Shown here piece by piece: positions 41,110 to 49,656 of a DNA stretch of 64,000 nt; the stretch's first letter is position 1, and each line of letters starts with the position of its first letter. Made by a program: the position numbers and the translations under genes. The notes beneath the pieces were generated by a model. The model made no database searches, had not been told where the DNA came from, and worked only from the letters and a program-made list of their open reading frames with translations. The DNA comes from Mesorhizobium loti. GTDB taxonomy: Bacteria; Pseudomonadota; Alphaproteobacteria; Rhizobiales; Rhizobiaceae. The stretch spans positions 4,101,001-4,165,000 of the forward strand of contig AP017605.1 of assembly GCA_002356515.1 (NCBI GenBank), written 5' to 3'.

Positions 41110-41790
41110 TCATAGGTCGGCGTAGAGCGCCGCCGCATTGTCGAAGGTGAAGCGCAGCGGCACCGAGCCCTCGACCTGCCAGGCGGTGACCGTCTCACCA
41201 GCCAGCAGGCGGCAGGCGCCGTCCGTGTCGGTGACGGCGCCACCATAGAGCCGGTTGGCAAGGTTGAGGATGCCGGTCTGGTGCATCGCCGCGCTGCCGC
41301 TGCCGCAGGCGTCCTTGACCAAGAGCACGCGAAATCCCTTTGTCACGGCGTCCTTTACGGTGGCGTCGATACAGGCCTCGGTCCAGACGCCGGCAATCAC
41401 AAGCCATTCGACGCCGGAAGCCCTGAGCTGATCGGCGCCGGGACCGGTGCGAAAGGCGCTGGCCTCGGCCTTGATCAGCAGCGCCTCGTCCCCGGCCGGC
41501 GCCACCTCATGGCAGACCTCGGTCAGCGGATCGCTCTTGTCTGAAAACGCCGATTTGCCGTCGGCGCCAACGGGATGAAAGGGCCGGTCGTGCTTGTCGA
41601 GATCGACAATATAGGCCCAGTGCTGGAGCGGCACATTGTTGGCGCGCGCCGCCGCCTGCAGGCGCTGGACGTTGGCGAGGATGTTGCCATAGCCCTCGAC
41701 CAGATAGCGCGGGTCCTGCCGGTGCTCTTCCTGCAGGTCGATGAACACGGCGGCGACGGTGCCGCGCTTGATGGCGATAGGGGATTTCAT
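41110..41790 (-). CDS. isochorismatase-family cysteine hydrolase
   Basis: 226 aa. The triad of the family is visible: Asp in VAAVFIDLQEEHRQDP, a central Lys in the region around EALLIKAEASAFRTG, and Cys in VIAGVWTEACIDATVKDAV. Such enzymes hydrolyse amides (nicotinamide, N-carbamoylsarcosine, ureides) or related compounds. Its operon partners, an M24 creatinase/DddP-like protein upstream and an esterase downstream, suggest stepwise breakdown of a small nitrogenous or osmolyte-like compound (inference). Confidence 0.88.
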   Translation of the reverse strand: MKSPIAIKRGTVAAVFIDLQEEHRQDPRYLVEGYGNILANVQRLQAAARANNVPLQHWAYIVDLDKHDRPFHPVGADGKSAFSDKSDPLTEVCHEVAPAGDEALLIKAEASAFRTGPGADQLRASGVEWLVIAGVWTEACIDATVKDAVTKGFRVLLVKDACGSGSAAMHQTGILNLANRLYGGAVTDTDGACRLLAGETVTAWQVEGSVPLRFTFDNAAALYADL

Positions 41791-41863
41791 GCTGCGCCTT
41801 CTTCCATCTGCCGGCGGGACAGGGAGGGAACGAGGCGCTCGTTATGAGCGTTGGTTGCCAGCA

Positions 41864-43168
41864 TCAAACCTGCTTCTCCAGAAACTCATCCTCATAGGGA
41901 AAGCGCGACAGGAGCTCCGTACCCGTTTCGGTGATCAGGATCTCGTCCTCCAGCTTGACGCCCTCGCGGCCGCCCTTCTCGCCAATATAGCTTTCCACGC
42001 TCACCACCATGCCTGGCACGATATGGCCGTCGCGGCCATAGGTCTCGTAATCCATGGCATGCGCGATGAACGGCGTCTCGCCATGCATGCCGACGCCGTG
42101 CATGACCGAGGTGTAGCGCTGGTCGACGAAGCGGTCGGGGATCTTCCAGGCCTTCTCGGCGATCTCGCGAAATGCCATGCCGGGTTTGACGATCGAAATA
42201 TTGTGCTGCACCTGGTCATGCGCCATGCGGTAGAGCGATTTCTGGTAATCGGTCGGCTTGCCCGGTCCGCAGCGGAAGGTGCGCGAAAAGTCGGAATAGT
42301 AGCCGTAGCAGCCGATCGTGTCGGTATCGAGCGCCAAAAGTTCGCCCGGCCGGATCTTGCGGCCGCTCGCCTCGTTGAACCATGGATTGGTGCGCTGGCC
42401 TGATGTCAGCAGCCGCGTCTCGATGAACTCGCCACCCTGGCGGATCACCTCGCCATACATGATGGCAAACAGCTCGTTTTCGGAAACGCCGGGCTTGATC
42501 GCCTCGCGCACCGCATAGACGGCGGCTTCAGCGCCGGCCATCGACACCTGCAGGCATTTGACCTCCTCGGGCGTCTTCACGGCGCGCACCGCCAGGATCT
42601 CGCCCTGGCAATCCTTGACCGCGCAGCCGCGCTTTTCCAACGCCAGTGCCTGCAGATGGCTGCAGCGGTCGAGCCCGAGCTTCATCGAGCCGCCGCCATG
42701 TTTCTTCAGGAGTTCGGCGATCTCGTCGGCGAAGGGGCCGGCGGTTTCGTCGTCGCGGCCGGAGACCGACGACCAGACGAGCTTGGAAGGACGCGCCTCG
42801 TCGATCGTGTCGAGCACCATCGAGACATGGTAGCTCTGCGGATACTCGAACAGCACGATCGGCCCATCGGTCGGGATGAAGAAATAACGGGTCGAATTGC
42901 GCAGGAAGTAGCCGAACATGTTGCGCGAGCCGGTGGCGTAGCGCTGGTTGTAGGGATCGAACAGCACCACCCCGCCATAGCCGGCCTCGCGCATCCAGCC
43001 GCGCAGTTTGGCCAGCCGGCCTTTGCGCAGAGCGTCGGCATCGATGAAGGACGGCTCGGTGTCCGACAGCCACATGCCGCCCGCCGGATCGGCCGCGGCG
43101 GGGTGGCGCATGCGGTCCTTGAAGTCGACGTCCTCGGTGCTGTCGGGGTCGAATACGACGATGCTCAT
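41864..43168 (-). CDS. M24 family (creatinase/aminopeptidase fold) protein, DddP-like
   Basis: 434 aa from the ATG at 43168; the frame runs upstream into a dispersed repeat, which is not part of the protein. The N-terminal creatinase domain has GYGGVVLFDPYNQRYATGSR. The C-terminal pita-bread domain shows metal ligands in ALDTDTIGCYGYYSDFSRTF (two Asp), the His of SVMHGVGMHGETPFIAHAMD, and two Glu in VVSVESYIGEKG and GVKLEDEILITETG. The closest family I recognise is the DMSP lyase DddP. However, the catalytic Asp of DddP, just after HGVG, appears to be Gly here (HGVGMHGETP), so DMSP cleavage is doubtful. First gene of the operon with a cysteine hydrolase and an esterase. Confidence 0.82.
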   Translation of the reverse strand: MSIVVFDPDSTEDVDFKDRMRHPAAADPAGGMWLSDTEPSFIDADALRKGRLAKLRGWMREAGYGGVVLFDPYNQRYATGSRNMFGYFLRNSTRYFFIPTDGPIVLFEYPQSYHVSMVLDTIDEARPSKLVWSSVSGRDDETAGPFADEIAELLKKHGGGSMKLGLDRCSHLQALALEKRGCAVKDCQGEILAVRAVKTPEEVKCLQVSMAGAEAAVYAVREAIKPGVSENELFAIMYGEVIRQGGEFIETRLLTSGQRTNPWFNEASGRKIRPGELLALDTDTIGCYGYYSDFSRTFRCGPGKPTDYQKSLYRMAHDQVQHNISIVKPGMAFREIAEKAWKIPDRFVDQRYTSVMHGVGMHGETPFIAHAMDYETYGRDGHIVPGMVVSVESYIGEKGGREGVKLEDEILITETGTELLSRFPYEDEFLEKQV

Positions 43169-43289
43169 GGGGGCCTGGCCTTGGGTCTGTTGCAAGGTCA
43201 GACCATGGCGCAGGAGGCATCGAAGGATTGTGCGGAAAACCGCGTTTGTTGTGCGGGATACCGCTGGGGATAAGAGATGCAGGTGCCAA

Positions 43290-43452
43290 GCGCCCCCCTC
43301 TGTCCTGCCGGACATCTCCCCCTCAAGGGGGGAGATTGGCGGCTTTGGCCTCATCGCCTTTTTTCTTCATCGCAGAAAATTGGCGAATGCAGAAGTGCAG
43401 CTAATCTCCCCCCTTGAGGGGGAGATGTCCGGCAGGACAGAGGGGGGCGATG
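43290..43452. repeat. dispersed inverted repeat, family C
   Basis: GCCCCCCTCTGTCCTGCCGG and ACATCTCCCCCTCAAGGGGG on one side face CCCCCTTGAGGGGGAGATGT and CCGGCAGGACAGAGGGGGGC on the other. This gives a ~160-bp hairpin-capable unit in the 320-bp gap between the M24 gene and the GlxA-type regulator. A related copy is at 44580-44741. Confidence 0.8.
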
Positions 43453-43488
43453 CCCCACCAACATCAACAAGATTACGCCTGCCGAAAG

Positions 43489-44457
43489 CTAATGCCGCCT
43501 CGCCAGTTTCGGCGGATGCCCGTGTTCCTCGCGAAAAGCCCGGGCAAAGCTCGACATCGAGGCAAAGCCGCAGGCCAGCGCCACGTCGCGCACGGCGAGC
43601 GTCGAATGCGCCAGGAGGTCGGCGGCGCGCTTCAGCCTGAGCCGCCGGTAATAGCCGTTGGGCGAGATGGCGAGCTCGGAGCGGAAGGAGCGTTCGAGCT
43701 TGTCGGAGGACACGCCGAGCCGAGCCGTCAGCTCCGCCATGCCGAGCCGCTCCTCGACCGCATCCTCCATGATGGCGATGGCCGACAGCACCAGCTCGTT
43801 CTGCACGCCGGTGCGCAGCCTGAGCGGCATCAGCTTGCGGTCGACGCTGGAACGCAACTGGCTGTGCACGAACCATTCGGCGACGCCGGCGGCAAGCTCG
43901 GCGCCATAGTCGCGGGTGATGATCTCCAACATCATGTCGAGGCTGCCGACGCCGCCGGCCGAGGTGAACCGCTTGCGGTCGATGACATAGAGGTCGCGCC
44001 GCAGTTCGATGTTGGGGAACGCCTCGGTGAAGGCGGCCTGGCTGGTCCAGTGCAAGGTGCAGGCATGGCCGTCGAGCAGGCCGGCCCGCGCCAGGAAAAA
44101 CGCCGCATCCGCCACCGCGCCGATATGGGCGCCATTGCGCAGGCTGCGGCGGATCCAGCTCGCCGCATCCTCGGCGACGAGATGATCGGCATCACCGCCC
44201 GAGCAGACGACGATACGGTCGACCTTTGGCGCGTCCTCGGCATAAAAACCCGGCTGGATGACGACGCCGTTCGAGGCCTCGACAGCCCCTCTCGTGCCGC
44301 CGACGATGATCCAGTGATAACACTGCCGCTTCGCCAGGATGTTGGCCGCACGCAGCGGCTCGATGACCGAACTGAACGCCATCATCGGAAAGCCGGGGAA
44401 GACCAGCACCGCGAAGGTCAGGGTCTCGGTGGGCTTTTGGGGTTCGCGCATCGCCAT
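43489..44457 (-). CDS. GlxA family transcriptional regulator (DJ-1/PfpI-like domain plus AraC helix-turn-helix)
   Basis: 322 aa. The N-terminal ~190 residues form a class I amidotransferase-like effector domain (LTFAVLVFPGFPMMAFSSVI, IGAVADAAFFLARAGLLDGH and FTSAGGVGSLDMMLEIIT). The C-terminal ~100 residues are an AraC-type double helix-turn-helix (RLGMAELTARLGVSSDKLER and VRDVALACGFASMSSFARAF). Relatives such as CdhR, GbdR and ArgR control catabolism of carnitine, betaine and arginine. It lies upstream of the M24/cysteine hydrolase/esterase operon in the same direction and is its likely activator. Codon 1 is the ATG at 44457. Confidence 0.9.
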   Translation of the reverse strand: MAMREPQKPTETLTFAVLVFPGFPMMAFSSVIEPLRAANILAKRQCYHWIIVGGTRGAVEASNGVVIQPGFYAEDAPKVDRIVVCSGGDADHLVAEDAASWIRRSLRNGAHIGAVADAAFFLARAGLLDGHACTLHWTSQAAFTEAFPNIELRRDLYVIDRKRFTSAGGVGSLDMMLEIITRDYGAELAAGVAEWFVHSQLRSSVDRKLMPLRLRTGVQNELVLSAIAIMEDAVEERLGMAELTARLGVSSDKLERSFRSELAISPNGYYRRLRLKRAADLLAHSTLAVRDVALACGFASMSSFARAFREEHGHPPKLARRH

Positions 44458-44579
44458 GGGCGCTACATCTCGGGCGAATGAGGTTTTGGGTCAACGGTAA
44501 TTGGCGACCGATGCGCGAAGCGCGGTTTGCTTTGGCCGTCGGGACGGCGGTGAAAAAGTTCGTGTGACGTCGGTGGGAC

Positions 44580-44741
44580 AGCACCCCCCTCTGGCCTGCC
44601 GGCCATCTCCCCCGCAAGGAGGGAGATTGGCAGCTTGGACGCCGCCGCTCGTCTTGCAACGTTCGAGATTGGCGAAAGCGGAAGTGACATCTAATCTCCC
44701 CCCTTGCGGGGGAGATGTCCGGCAGGACAGAGGGGGGTGTG
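44580..44741. repeat. dispersed inverted repeat, family C
   Basis: Related to 43290-43452: GCACCCCCCTCTGGCCTGCC ... GAGGGAGATTGGC on one side, AATCTCCCCCCTTGCGGGGG ... CCGGCAGGACAGAGGGGGGT on the other. It fills the middle of the 362-bp gap between the regulator and the cystathionine enzyme genes. Confidence 0.8.
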
Positions 44742-44819
44742 AAGGATCGCTACAGAACCAGTTTACCTTGCGCCGTAGCATCCGTGAATCGGCCGAAGAA
44801 CCAACGCATGGTTTGCCAC

Positions 44820-46016
44820 TCAGCCCCCCAGCGCCTGCTCCAGATCAGCAATCAAATCATCGCTATCCTCGATCCCCGCCGATAACCTGACCAGCGAATC
44901 CGATATGCCGATCTCCGTCCGCTTCTCCGCCGGGATCGACCCATGCGTCATCAGCGCCGGGAGTTCGATCAGGCTTTCCACGCCGCCAAGGCTTTCGGCC
45001 AGCGTGAACAATTGCGTGCGTTCGAGGAAGCGTTTTGTCCCGGCGAGGTCGCGGTCGAGCACGGCAGAGATCATGCCGCCGAAGGCATGCATCTGCTGAA
45101 CAGCGATGGCATGCTGCGGGTGGCTGGCGAGGCCGGGATAGATCACCCGGCGCACATCATTTCGCGCTTCCAGCCACTGCGCGATCTTCAGCCCGTTGTC
45201 GGAATGGCGCTCCATGCGGAGCGCCAGGGTCTTCAGGCCACGCAGCGCCAGGAAACTGTCGAACGGGCCCGATATGGCGCCGATGGCGTTCTGCAGGAAT
45301 TTCAGCTGGGTAGCGAGCTCCTTGTTGTCGCCGACGACGGCGACGCCGCCGACCATGTCGGAATGACCGTTGAGATACTTTGTCGTCGAATGCACGACGA
45401 TATCGATGCCGAGTTCCAGCGGCCGCTGGATATAGGGGCTGCAGAACGTGTTGTCGGCGACCGTGAGAATCCCCTTGCGTTTGGCCAGCGCGGCGACGCC
45501 TTCGAGGTCGACGATGCGCAGCAGCGGGTTGGTCGGGGTCTCGACCCAGAGCAGCTTCGTCTCCGGCCGGATCGCCGCCTCGACCGCGGCAAGGTCGGTG
45601 AAGTCGACGAAGGAGACCTGGAGACCCGCCGAGCGCTTGCGCACCCGCTCCATCAGCCGGAAGGAGCCACCATAGATGTCGTCGGTGGCAACGATATGCG
45701 CGCCGCTGTCGAGCAGCTCCAGCACCGTCGAGATCGCCGCCAGGCCGGAGGCAAAGGCGAAGGCGGCGGTACCGCTTTCGAGATCGGCCACGGCGCGCTC
45801 GAAGGCGAAGCGCGTCGGGTTCTGGCTGCGGGCGTATTCGAACCCCTTGTGCACGCCGGGCGACTGCTGGCCGTAGGTCGAGGTGGCATAGATCGGCACC
45901 ATCACCGCACCGGTCAGCGGGTCGTGGCTCTGGCCGCCATGGATGGTGCGCGTCGAAAAGGCCAGGCGGTTCTTGCCCGATGATGATGGGCCGGCCGGCG
46001 GGGTATGTTTGGTCAT
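44820..46016 (-). CDS. PLP-dependent trans-sulfuration enzyme, cystathionine gamma-lyase / gamma-synthase type
   Basis: 398 aa, Cys/Met metabolism PLP-enzyme family. The PLP Lys is in DIVVHSTTKYLNGHSDMVGG; the phosphate contacts are in FASGLAAISTVLELL, and the N-terminal Tyr/Arg of YARSQNPTRFAFERAVADLE are conserved. The gene overlaps that for cystathionine beta-synthase by four bases. This pairing points to the gamma-lyase role (cystathionine to cysteine, reverse trans-sulfuration) rather than the synthase, but sequence alone does not separate the two. Confidence 0.9.
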   Translation of the reverse strand: MTKHTPPAGPSSSGKNRLAFSTRTIHGGQSHDPLTGAVMVPIYATSTYGQQSPGVHKGFEYARSQNPTRFAFERAVADLESGTAAFAFASGLAAISTVLELLDSGAHIVATDDIYGGSFRLMERVRKRSAGLQVSFVDFTDLAAVEAAIRPETKLLWVETPTNPLLRIVDLEGVAALAKRKGILTVADNTFCSPYIQRPLELGIDIVVHSTTKYLNGHSDMVGGVAVVGDNKELATQLKFLQNAIGAISGPFDSFLALRGLKTLALRMERHSDNGLKIAQWLEARNDVRRVIYPGLASHPQHAIAVQQMHAFGGMISAVLDRDLAGTKRFLERTQLFTLAESLGGVESLIELPALMTHGSIPAEKRTEIGISDSLVRLSAGIEDSDDLIADLEQALGG

Positions 46017-47452
46017 CGTGCGCGCCTCAGATGGTTGATCAGGTCGATGCGGGTGATCAGGCCGACGAACTCGTCGCCGTCGAAGATGATGGCGACCTCG
46101 TTGCGGTCGAACACCGGCAGCAGCGCATCCAGCGTCTGGCTGGCCTGCAGCGTGTGTAGGTTGGAGGTCATCGCCGTGCGCACCGGGCCGTTGAAACGCT
46201 CCCAGCGTCCGTCATAGGGACCGTCGACCTTGGCGAGAATATCGCTTTCGTCGACGATGCCGACGAGCTTGCCATTGTCGAGCACCGGCAGCTGCGAAAC
46301 ATCGGAGCGGCGCATGCGGCCATAGGCGTTGAGCAGGCTTTCATCCGGGCCGACATAGACGGTGTCGCCGGTGCGGTGCGAGCGCATGACGAGGTCGCGC
46401 AGGTCGCCATGCTGCTCGTGCTCGGCCAGGCCCTGTTCGGCCAGCCAGAAATCGTCGAACACCTTGGACAGATATTTGTTGCCGCTGTCGCAGACGAAGG
46501 TGACGACGCGTTTAGGCACCGTCTGCTCGCGGCAATAGCGCAGGGCGGCCGACAACAGCGTGCCCGACGAGGAACCCGCCAGGATGCCTTCGCGCGACAG
46601 CAGATCGCGCACCGCCAGCATGCTTTGCTTGTCCGTGATCGAATAGGCCTTCTTGACCAGCGACAGATCGGCATTGGGCGGCACGAAATCCTCGCCTATG
46701 CCTTCCACCGTCCAGCTGCCGGCCTCTTCCATCTTGCCGGTCTTGATCAGCGGCGCCAGCACCGAGCCGACCGGATCGGCCAGCACCATTTCGGTCTTGG
46801 GCGAGACTTTCGCGAAGTAGCGGCCAAGCCCGGTCAGCGTGCCGCCCGAGCCGACGCCGACGACCACCGCGTCGACATCGCCATCGAGCTGCGAAAAGAT
46901 TTCCGGGCCGGTGGTCGTCTCATGCGCCAGCGGATTGGCCGGGTTGGCGAACTGGTTGGCGTAGAAGGCACCGGGCACTTCCGCCGCGATCTTCTCGGCC
47001 ATGTCCTGGTAATATTCGGGATGCCCCTTGCCGACATCGGAGCGCGTCATGCGCACTTCGGCGCCCAGTGCGCGCAGATGCTGGATCTTTTCGCGCGACA
47101 TCTTGTCGGGCACCACCAGCACGATGCGATAGCCCTTGGGGATGCCGACCTGGGCAAGGCCAAGGCCGGTATTGCCGGCGGTCGCCTCGACGATGGTGCC
47201 GCCGCGCTTGAGCTTGCCTTGCTTTTCGGCGGCGGCGATCATCGACAGCGCGATGCGGTCCTTGATCGAGCCGCCCGGATTCTGGCTTTCCAGCTTGATG
47301 AACAGCCGGCATTTGCCGGTGTCGAACTTGGTCAGCTCGACCACCGGCGTCTGGCCGATCAGGTCGAGAACCGAGGCATAAGGTGGGCGCAGGCGGGATG
47401 TTGCGCTGTCCGAGGGGCCGCTGTCAGGCGCGGCGACCTTCTGCTCGCTCAT
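46013..47452 (-). CDS. cystathionine beta-synthase with C-terminal CBS domains
   Basis: 479 aa. The PLP domain (about 25-350) has the PLP Lys in SQNPGGSIKDRIALSMI, TAGNTGLGLAQVGIPKGYRI, and the phosphate loop VGSGGTLTGLGRYFA. Two CBS motifs follow, about 350-479 (VYVGPDESLLNAYGRMRRSD and TLQASQTLDALLPVFDRNEV), which in animal enzymes bind S-adenosylmethionine. There is no N-terminal haem domain. It condenses homocysteine and serine. With the overlapping downstream gamma-lyase-type gene it forms a reverse trans-sulfuration pair that makes cysteine from methionine. Confidence 0.92.
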   Translation of the reverse strand: MSEQKVAAPDSGPSDSATSRLRPPYASVLDLIGQTPVVELTKFDTGKCRLFIKLESQNPGGSIKDRIALSMIAAAEKQGKLKRGGTIVEATAGNTGLGLAQVGIPKGYRIVLVVPDKMSREKIQHLRALGAEVRMTRSDVGKGHPEYYQDMAEKIAAEVPGAFYANQFANPANPLAHETTTGPEIFSQLDGDVDAVVVGVGSGGTLTGLGRYFAKVSPKTEMVLADPVGSVLAPLIKTGKMEEAGSWTVEGIGEDFVPPNADLSLVKKAYSITDKQSMLAVRDLLSREGILAGSSSGTLLSAALRYCREQTVPKRVVTFVCDSGNKYLSKVFDDFWLAEQGLAEHEQHGDLRDLVMRSHRTGDTVYVGPDESLLNAYGRMRRSDVSQLPVLDNGKLVGIVDESDILAKVDGPYDGRWERFNGPVRTAMTSNLHTLQASQTLDALLPVFDRNEVAIIFDGDEFVGLITRIDLINHLRRAR

Positions 47453-47632
47453 TCAGATGCTCCATGATCAAGCGACCGCCTCGGGGGCAGAGCGGCAGCG
47501 TAGCCTCTTTTCCAGCCGTTTGTCGCGGGAAAGAAGATAGAACGTGCCAATCAGCCGGCCAGACGGGGAATGAAATTCCAAGCGGCACCGGCTTGCCCCG
47601 TCCGGCGCCCAAGGCCGGGCCTCCGTCAGGTG

Positions 47633-48031
47633 CTATATGATGGCGGCCTGGCCTTCGATCTCGATCAGGAAATCCGGATTGGCGAGGCCGAGCACGCGTA
47701 TGCCTGTCACCACCGGCGGCGGCCCGCGATCCGCCCAGAACGCCATCCAGGCGCCGAAGGCCGGCCTGATATCGGCATCGCCGACAATGTAGATCGACAG
47801 GCGGACGAGGTCTTCCAGCCTGGCGCCGCCGGCTTCGAGCACCATCGCCAGATTGGCGAGCGCCTGCTTGGTCTGTACGGCGATGTCGCCCTTGCCGACG
47901 ATCCGGCCATCGGCGTCGACGCCGTTCTGGCCGCCGATCAGCACGAGGCGGGCCGAGGCGGGCAGCGCCACGCCTTGCGAATAGGCCGGATTGCTGTGCA
48001 TGCCCTTCGGGTTCAGCCGCTCGATACCCAT
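47633..48031 (-). CDS. RidA family protein
   Basis: 132 aa from the ATG at 48031, which has GAGGAG six bases upstream; an open frame to 48088 runs into the operator. The core LVLIGGQNGVDADGRIVGKG and LANLAMVLEAGGARLEDLVR is RidA-like. The conserved substrate Arg region is replaced by PPPVVTGIRVLGL, with V-T in place of the usual R-x-x-V, so it is a divergent member without the typical deaminase site. It is divergent from a two-gene operon across a perfect 10-bp inverted repeat. Confidence 0.85.
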   Translation of the reverse strand: MGIERLNPKGMHSNPAYSQGVALPASARLVLIGGQNGVDADGRIVGKGDIAVQTKQALANLAMVLEAGGARLEDLVRLSIYIVGDADIRPAFGAWMAFWADRGPPPVVTGIRVLGLANPDFLIEIEGQAAII

Positions 48032-48087
48032 TCCCGTCTCCTCTTCGCTGGATGCCGCGCGCCACGAAAGGGCAACCGGCCGGCTCA

Positions 48088-48113
48088 TTCAACGAACCAT
48101 CTCGTTCGTTGAA
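48088..48113. promoter_or_regulatory. perfect inverted repeat, probable operator
   Basis: TTCAACGAAC (48088-48097) and GTTCGTTGAA (48104-48113) are exact reverse complements separated by CATCTC. The site is 57 bp upstream of the RidA start and 88 bp upstream of the divergent gene at 48201, and a further half site CGAACGAG follows at about 48127. The size and symmetry fit TetR- or IclR-type operators. The regulator is not obvious; the nearest regulator gene is the HxlR gene at 49191. Confidence 0.65.
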
Positions 48114-48200
48114 GCCGCCATTTTCGACATGCTAGCCGAACGAGATGCCAGGCGGAACACACGAGCCGCGCGATCCTGACATCCCAGGAGGAGACAGCCG

Positions 48201-48533
48201 ATGAAGATCATCGCCTATGACAACTTCAAGCCCGGCGTCACACTCGAGGAGCTAAAGCCCTATCTGCGCGACGAGGTCTCGAACGTCTGGCGGCTGTGGA
48301 AGGCCGGCATCGTGCGCGAAAACTATGCCCGTGCCGATGTCGGCGGCGTCATCATCGTTTTCGAGCTCGACAGCGTCGAGGAAGCCAGGCGCTACACCGA
48401 CGATTTCCCGCTGTCGAAGGCAGGGCTGCTCGAATGGCATTTCCTCGCCTTCGATCCGGCTCCCCTGCCGCTCGAATATCTGTTCGACCCCGACGTCGAC
48501 ATCGCCCAGCCCTGGGACCGGACCGCGGCATGA
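48201..48533 (+). CDS. small muconolactone isomerase/dimeric alpha-beta barrel-like protein, unknown function
   Basis: 110 aa from the ATG at 48201, with AGGAGGAGAC upstream. The start KIIAYDNFKPGVTLEELKPY, the middle GGVIIVFELDSVEEARRYTD and LLEWHFLAFDPAPLPLEYLF look like the ferredoxin-like beta-alpha-beta fold of the dimeric alpha/beta barrel (YCII/muconolactone isomerase) group. No catalytic residue can be assigned. It overlaps the next gene by four bases, so the two are co-translated. Confidence 0.75.
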   Translation: MKIIAYDNFKPGVTLEELKPYLRDEVSNVWRLWKAGIVRENYARADVGGVIIVFELDSVEEARRYTDDFPLSKAGLLEWHFLAFDPAPLPLEYLFDPDVDIAQPWDRTAA

Positions 48534-49177
48534 TCCGGTCGAGCGAAGGCATCGAGATCCCGGCCAGCCTGGCCGAATGGTGCGATCCGCACCGCATGGC
48601 GCTGGTGGTCTATGATATGCAGGTCGGCATCTGCCGCCAGGTCGCCGGCGCGGCCGACATCGTCGAGCGCATCGGCATCGTGCTCGATGCCGCCCGCTCG
48701 GCCGGCATGCGTGTGGCGTTCACGCGCCACCTCTCACTGCCGCGCAAATGGATGGGCGCCACCCAATTGCGCACTGCCATGGCCTGGCAACGGCGCGACA
48801 GCCCCGACATGGTCGAGCCGTGGTTTTTGGCCGACGCCGAAGCCACGCGAATTGTCCCTGAACTGGCGCCCCGCGCCGATGAAGCGGTGTTCGACAAGCT
48901 GACCATGTCGGCCTTCGATTCCACCGCACTTGGCTTTGCGCTCGGCGATTGCGGCGTGCGTGCCGTCGCCCTTGCCGGCATCGCCATGGAGATCGGCATC
49001 GAGCCGACCGTCCGCCAGGCGACCGACAACGGCTTTACGGCTGTGGTGATCGAGGACACTTGCGGCTTCGGCAACCGCGAAGCACGCGACCGTTCCATGG
49101 CGACGCTGCGTTTCCTCGGCGAGGCGGTCATCACCGACGTCGCCGGCTTTTGCGGCGCGCTTGCCGGCGCGGCTTGA
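48530..49177 (+). CDS. isochorismatase-fold hydrolase lacking the catalytic Cys
   Basis: 215 aa from the ATG at 48530 that overlaps the upstream stop. The fold is clear: Asp in MALVVYDMQVGICRQ, Lys in AVFDKLTMSAFDSTALGF, and VALAGIAMEIGIEPTVRQAT. In cysteine hydrolases the last segment reads G-x-x-T-x-x-C-V; here the Cys position is Gly (MEIGIE), as in true isochorismatases (EntB, PhzD). It may therefore hydrolyse a vinyl ether or ester rather than an amide, or be a binding protein. Compare the Cys-containing relative at 41110. Confidence 0.82.
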   Translation: MIRSSEGIEIPASLAEWCDPHRMALVVYDMQVGICRQVAGAADIVERIGIVLDAARSAGMRVAFTRHLSLPRKWMGATQLRTAMAWQRRDSPDMVEPWFLADAEATRIVPELAPRADEAVFDKLTMSAFDSTALGFALGDCGVRAVALAGIAMEIGIEPTVRQATDNGFTAVVIEDTCGFGNREARDRSMATLRFLGEAVITDVAGFCGALAGAA

Positions 49178-49190
49178 GGGGCGAAACTTG

Positions 49191-49544
49191 CTAGGCCGCC
49201 GCCTCGATGTCGGTGCGGAAGCGCACGCCCTCGGCGCGGCCATGCACGCTGCCCCAGTCGTAGAGCGCCTGGAGCGCTTCGGCGAGATCGTGGCCGCGCT
49301 TGGTCAAGGCATAGCGCGCCTTGCCGTCGGGCGATGTCTCGAGCACGACGAAGCCGATCTCGACGAGGTCGGCGAGCCGCTGCGTCAGCATCTTGTCGGA
49401 CAGCGAGGGGATCATCCGCCGCAGTTCGGAATAGCGCAGCGGCCCTTGCTTGATCCGCGCGATGATCACCGTTTTCCATTTGCCGCCGAGCGCATCGAGC
49501 GCGAACTCGACCGGGCAGCCATAGAGTCTACCGCGTTGTGTCAT
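49191..49544 (-). CDS. HxlR family transcriptional regulator
   Basis: 117 aa winged-helix protein. YGCPVEFALDALGGKWKTVI has the conserved N-terminal Cys and GGKW of the family. RYSELRRMIPSLSDKMLTQR is the recognition part and VVLETSPDGKARYALTKRG the wing. HxlR-type proteins respond to aldehydes, quinones or redox stress. It is divergent from the DJ-1-like gene (112 bp between starts), a probable target, and convergent with the isochorismatase-fold gene. Confidence 0.93.
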   Translation of the reverse strand: MTQRGRLYGCPVEFALDALGGKWKTVIIARIKQGPLRYSELRRMIPSLSDKMLTQRLADLVEIGFVVLETSPDGKARYALTKRGHDLAEALQALYDWGSVHGRAEGVRFRTDIEAAA

Positions 49545-49656
49545 GCACCGATCCTAGGCAAGGCGCCGCCGCGACGGAAGCGGATTTTGCCCCGCCATGT
49601 GGCCAGATTGCCGGGCCCGGCTTTGTCGGCGAGAGTTTCATAAGGAGAGAGCGAAG

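Noticed and set aside
41864..43168. DMSP lyase DddP
   Set aside because: Overall similarity and metal ligands fit, but the residue that aligns with the DddP catalytic Asp after HGVG appears to be Gly, so only DddP-like is claimed.
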